A DNA stretch of 7,797 bases from an uncultured Catenibacterium sp. (GTDB lineage Bacteria; Bacillota_I; Bacilli_A; Erysipelotrichales; Coprobacillaceae). Position 1 is the stretch's first letter; each line of letters opens with the position of its first letter. Position numbers and translations under genes: made by a program. Under the pieces are notes generated by a model. It did no database searches, had not been told where the DNA came from, and worked only from the letters and a program-made list of their open reading frames with translations. The stretch lies in NCBI GenBank assembly GCA_900764725.1, contig CAAFPB010000047.1, positions 1 through 7,797 of the forward strand, written 5' to 3'. Below are positions 4,814 to 7,797 of the stretch, one piece after another.

Positions 4814-5944
4814 TCAGAATCCTAAAAACTGTTTTACATAATACAATGCCGCTCCAATAGCTGGCGTATATTGTCCATGTGTACCAACAAGTAATTGATC
4901 TTCTTCTATTTGGAAAGGAGATTGTTTATTGATTTTTTCTATAAGATATCTCATATCTTCATTTTGGAAGTATGGTGCAAGATAACCACTGATAATTACT
5001 GGACAATCAATTACTAAATTTAAGTTACAGATTGCGAAAGCAAGATGATCTAAATAATCTTTCCAAATCTGTTGCAGATTTAAAGCTTCTTCTGTATGCA
5101 AGGTGTTAAAGAATTCTTTAATAGGCATATTTACAGCTGCTTTTAATGCATTGGCAGAACAATAAGTCTCTAAGCATCCACGATGTCCACAATAACATTC
5201 AGGACCATTTTGATCAATGCACATATGTTCAATCAAACCACTATGCATATGATGTCCCATGTGCACTTCATGATGAGTAATGATAGCTCCTCCAAGATTA
5301 GGATTTAAAAGAATGACGATAGCACTATCAAGCTGTGGGTGATTCCATAATTCTAGATCTGCAGCAGATTTAGAATCATGTTCTAAGTGGCAGGGATAAG
5401 GTAATCTAGATGAGAAATCAGAAAGCTTCATATTTGTATTTCCCATAATATCACCATAAGTTACAGTTGTTCCATCTGGAGAAATAATGCCTTGTGTCGC
5501 AATGGAGATGCCTCCTATTTTTTGTGAGTCATAGTGATGATCTTGAATAAACTGTTCTACTTCTTTAGCAAGTGTATCGTAATATTCATCATTGCTGCTA
5601 TATGAGAGTTCAATTGTATCTGTTGCAACTGCTTCTCCATATAGATTCACTGCAACAATATGAAACATATCTTTGAGAATGCCAAGTCCAATATAAATAC
5701 GATAGTCTTCAACAATCTGGATGATTTGTGCTTTTCTTCCACCTGTTGATTGAAAATATCGATCTCGACGAATGCGTCCATCCTGTTCTAATTCATTTAA
5801 GTTCTGACTAACGGTAGAAAGACCTAAATTTAAATCTTGAACAATCTGTTGTTTTGATACTTCTTTTTGTTGGTATATGTATTTGTATACCTTATCACGG
5901 TTTATTTTTTTTAATGCAGCTGGATTCATTCCTTTTTCTACCAT
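4814..5944 (-). CDS. ROK-family transcriptional repressor (NagC/XylR type)
   Basis: A 376-residue cytoplasmic sugar-responsive repressor. Residues 15-60 form a winged helix-turn-helix (VSKQQIVQDLNLGLSTVSQN then LNELEQDGRIRR), followed by the wing STGGRKA. Residues 83-376 are the ROK domain. The zinc site is clear: H240 with C250, C252 and C257 in ECYCGHRGCLETYCS. EHDSKSAADLE (188-198) is the sugar-site region, but the DxGGT phosphate-binding motif of ROK kinases is replaced by IGLGILKD, so it is a regulator without kinase activity. Length is normal. The ATG has AAGGAGAG at good spacing. It is divergent from the uxuB-like gene, and both promoter regions share an ACTTATAA motif, so it probably controls that gene and itself, with a hexuronate or a derivative as likely inducer (inference). 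A short gap separates its end from the relB promoter. Confidence 0.9.
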   Translation of the reverse strand: MVEKGMNPAALKKINRDKVYKYIYQQKEVSKQQIVQDLNLGLSTVSQNLNELEQDGRIRRDRYFQSTGGRKAQIIQIVEDYRIYIGLGILKDMFHIVAVNLYGEAVATDTIELSYSSNDEYYDTLAKEVEQFIQDHHYDSQKIGGISIATQGIISPDGTTVTYGDIMGNTNMKLSDFSSRLPYPCHLEHDSKSAADLELWNHPQLDSAIVILLNPNLGGAIITHHEVHMGHHMHSGLIEHMCIDQNGPECYCGHRGCLETYCSANALKAAVNMPIKEFFNTLHTEEALNLQQIWKDYLDHLAFAICNLNLVIDCPVIISGYLAPYFQNEDMRYLIEKINKQSPFQIEEDQLLVGTHGQYTPAIGAALYYVKQFLGF

Positions 5945-5992
5945 AGCAATCTCTCCTTATATAATCTGTTGTCTATTCTATAATGAATTTTC

Positions 5993-6008
5993 CTACTTTT
6001 CTACTTAT
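5993..6008 (-). promoter_or_regulatory. Operator-like motif upstream of the ROK gene
   Basis: On the minus strand this reads ATAAGTAGAAAAGTAG, nearly the same as ATAAGTCAAAAGTAG at 6112-6126 on the plus strand in the uxuB leader. The adjoining plus-strand ACTTATAAACT (6003-6013) also resembles ACTTATAACT at 6091-6100. It lies about 50 bases before the ROK start codon, upstream of a TAGAAT -10-like hexamer (5981-5976). Shared sequence in both divergent promoters fits one regulator. Confidence 0.45.
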
Positions 6009-6039
6009 AAACTAAACTTTCACATTTAATTGCGACAAA

Positions 6040-6054
6040 ATGAAAACGCTATAT
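6040..6054 (+). promoter_or_regulatory. cre-like site (CcpA) upstream of the uxuB-like gene
   Basis: ATGAAAACGCTATAT fits the Bacillus consensus WTGNAANCGNWNNCW at all but one fixed position (A instead of C near the end). It sits about 35-50 bases upstream of the predicted uxuB -35 box. CcpA repression of hexuronate genes is known in Bacillota, so carbon catabolite control is plausible, though this is one site with one mismatch. Confidence 0.45.
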
Positions 6055-6087
6055 TTTGATAGACATTCATTTCAAACAGGTATATAC

Positions 6088-6120
6088 TTGACTTATAACT
6101 TAGACCTAAGCATAAGTCAA
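6088..6120 (+). promoter_or_regulatory. uxuB promoter overlapped by a nested palindromic operator
   Basis: Perfect 9-bp arms TTGACTTAT (6088-6096) and ATAAGTCAA (6112-6120) enclose a second pair, CTTAG (6099-6103) and CTAAG (6106-6110). The left arm doubles as a TTGACT -35; with a 17-base spacer the weak -10 CATAAG (6111-6116) falls in the right arm. A second possible promoter, TTGATA (6056-6061) with TATATA (6081-6086), has a long 19-base spacer and would start within the palindrome. Either way a bound repressor would block transcription; the ROK protein is the obvious candidate. Confidence 0.6.
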
Positions 6121-6152
6121 AAGTAGAAAAAAAGGTCTATATGGAGGCAAAT

Positions 6153-7775
6153 ATGAAATTAACATTGGAAGGTATTAAAGATCGTAAAGCATGGGAAGAA
6201 GCAGACATTGTACTTCCAAACTATGATGTAGAAAAGGTATCAAAGAAAGCACAGGATGCACCTCTATGGGTACATTTTGGAGTAGGTAATATTTTTAGAA
6301 TCTTTATTGGAGGAATTGCGGATGGTCTTCTAGAAGATGGGAATCTTGATAGAGGAATCACATGTGTAGAAACATTTGATTATGATGTAGTAGATAAAAT
6401 CTATAAGCCATATGATAATCTTGGACTAAGTGTTATTCTTCATGGAGATGGAAGTCGTGAGTATAAAGTTGTTGGCGCATTAGCTGAAGCTGTTAAAGCA
6501 CAATCAACAGATGCAAAAGAATGGAATCGTTTAAAAGAAATTTTTGCGAGTGAATCATTACAGATGGTCTCTTTTACTATTACTGAAAAGGGATATGCAC
6601 TTCAAAAGGCAGATGGCAGCTGGTTCCCATTTGTAGAAGCAGATATTAAAAATGGACCAGATCACGCAACTGGTGCTATGGCTGTAGTTGTCGCAATGTT
6701 AGTAGAAAGATATAAAGCAGGTCAATATCCTCTTGCATTTGTATCTATGGATAACTGCTCTCAAAATGGTGCAAAATTACGTGAATCAGTTTTAATGATG
6801 GCAAAGGAATGGGAAAAATTAGGATATGTAAGTTCTGATTTTATTGATTATATTAGTGATGAAAATGTCATCGCATTCCCTTGGACAATGATTGATAAGA
6901 TTACTCCTAGACCTAGTGAAAAGATTGCAGATGATCTAGAAGAACTTGGTGTAGAAGATATGCAGCCAGTTATTACAAGTAAGAAAACTTATATTGCACC
7001 ATTTGTAAATGCTGAAAAGCCACAATATTTAGTTATTGAAGATCATTTTCCAAATGGACGTCCAGCATTAGAAAAGGGATTTGGTGTATATATGGCAGAT
7101 AGAGAAACTGTTAATTTGAGTGAAAGAATGAAAGTTACAGTATGTTTAAACCCAGTACATTCTGCAACAGGTCCATTAGGTGTTGTACTTGGATATGATT
7201 TATTTGCTCATATGTTAAATACGAATCCTGATATGATGAAGATGGCACGTATGGTGGCTTATGATGAGGGCTTACCAGTTGTAAAAGATCCTGGAATTCT
7301 TTCACCACAGGCATTCGTAGATGAACTATTTAATGATCGTTTCCCTAATGAATATTTAGGTGATACAAATCTTCGTCTTTCAGTAGATGTATCTCAGATG
7401 GTTGGTATTCGCTTTGGTGAGACAATTAAAGCTTATGTTCAAAAATTTGGGGATGCATCTAAGCTAACTGCAATCCCTCTTGGAATTGCTGGATGGCTTA
7501 GATATATGTTAGGTGTAGATGATGATGGTAATACATATGAACTTGCACCAGATCCAATGAATGAAGAACTTCAGGAACAGCTTGATGATATTGTTGTTGG
7601 AAAACCAGAAACATTCAAGGATCAGTTAAAGCCAATTTTATCTAATGAACGCTTATTCTATACAGATCTTTACAAGGATGGCGTTGGTAATAAGGTTGAA
7701 GAAATGTTTAGTGAAATGATTGCTGGCAAAGGTGCTGTAAAAGCAACAATTCATAAATACGTAAATAAATTTTGA
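6153..7775 (+). CDS. uxuB: Mannitol dehydrogenase-family protein, probably fructuronate reductase UxuB
   Basis: A 540-residue NAD-dependent long-chain polyol dehydrogenase. Counting from an ATG at 6141 (544 aa), the Rossmann motif is HFGVGNIFRIF (45-55). DNCSQNGAKL (204-213) and FPWTMIDKITPRPS (246-259) are family signatures, and the catalytic lysine, asparagine and histidine are K331, N337 and H340 in ERMKVTVCLNPVHSATG. UxuB reduces D-fructuronate to D-mannonate in glucuronate breakdown. Long Bacillota members of this kind, more than 50 residues longer than the E. coli enzyme, usually carry this annotation, but tagaturonate reductase or another polyol dehydrogenase is possible. I start at 6153 because GGAGG lies five bases upstream; the ATG at 6141 has only AAAGG. 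A divergent ROK gene, palindrome and cre-like site suggest induction by hexuronates and catabolite repression. The last 22 bases of the window hold no complete downstream gene. Confidence 0.85.
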   Translation: MKLTLEGIKDRKAWEEADIVLPNYDVEKVSKKAQDAPLWVHFGVGNIFRIFIGGIADGLLEDGNLDRGITCVETFDYDVVDKIYKPYDNLGLSVILHGDGSREYKVVGALAEAVKAQSTDAKEWNRLKEIFASESLQMVSFTITEKGYALQKADGSWFPFVEADIKNGPDHATGAMAVVVAMLVERYKAGQYPLAFVSMDNCSQNGAKLRESVLMMAKEWEKLGYVSSDFIDYISDENVIAFPWTMIDKITPRPSEKIADDLEELGVEDMQPVITSKKTYIAPFVNAEKPQYLVIEDHFPNGRPALEKGFGVYMADRETVNLSERMKVTVCLNPVHSATGPLGVVLGYDLFAHMLNTNPDMMKMARMVAYDEGLPVVKDPGILSPQAFVDELFNDRFPNEYLGDTNLRLSVDVSQMVGIRFGETIKAYVQKFGDASKLTAIPLGIAGWLRYMLGVDDDGNTYELAPDPMNEELQEQLDDIVVGKPETFKDQLKPILSNERLFYTDLYKDGVGNKVEEMFSEMIAGKGAVKATIHKYVNKF

Positions 7776-7797
7776 ATACCCACAAACCACAGGTTAG

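Noticed and set aside
5945..6152. Riboswitch or attenuator in the uxuB leader
   Set aside because: The leader after the predicted start is short and the palindrome fits an operator overlapping the promoter; no known riboswitch core or U-tailed hairpin is visible.

Overview
The window looks like a low-GC Gram-positive (Bacillota) genome, most likely a gut anaerobe of the Erysipelotrichia or Clostridia type. That placement is an inference from the AT-rich sequence, strong GGAGG-type ribosome sites, U-tailed hairpin terminators, and a ROK repressor divergent from a long (about 540 aa) fructuronate reductase with a cre-like site between them. The first 22 bases are an Illumina adapter, so genomic sequence starts at 23 and the window is probably one end of a short assembled contig.

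Left region (23 to about 4220) is accessory DNA with every gene on the minus strand. It holds a complete AbiEi/AbiEii type IV toxin-antitoxin operon (62-1557) with its promoter, a 9+9 bp inverted repeat in the leader and a terminator. Next comes a junk-like stretch (1654-1831) with two broken reading frames, one a 91-bp relic of a DUF1016 (YhcG-like) nuclease gene. A closely spaced group follows in transcription order: a nearly full-length DUF1016 PDDEXK nuclease gene broken by one extra base (4102 down to 3067), a DUF2185/Imm33 immunity-like protein, a DUF3784-like small membrane protein and a six-cysteine zinc-finger-like protein.

Boundary (about 4219-4303): the 3' part of a tRNA-Arg(CCU)-like gene, with anticodon loop, T-arm, acceptor strand and CCA, is followed by a U-tailed terminator, but the 5' half is missing. 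Its orientation fits the distal attachment site of an element that integrated into a tRNA 3' end and lies to the left. I infer that the accessory block is such an island, or what is left of one. No integrase is visible.

Right region (4312-7797) looks like ordinary chromosome. It has a lone RelB/DinJ-type antitoxin with a 15-bp palindrome inside its promoter and no toxin gene beside it. A ROK-family repressor gene (minus) is divergent from a mannitol dehydrogenase-family gene, probably fructuronate reductase UxuB (plus). The 200-bp divergent region carries a cre-like site, a nested palindrome over the uxuB promoter and a matching motif in front of the repressor gene. This suggests hexuronate catabolism controlled by the local ROK protein and by carbon catabolite repression.
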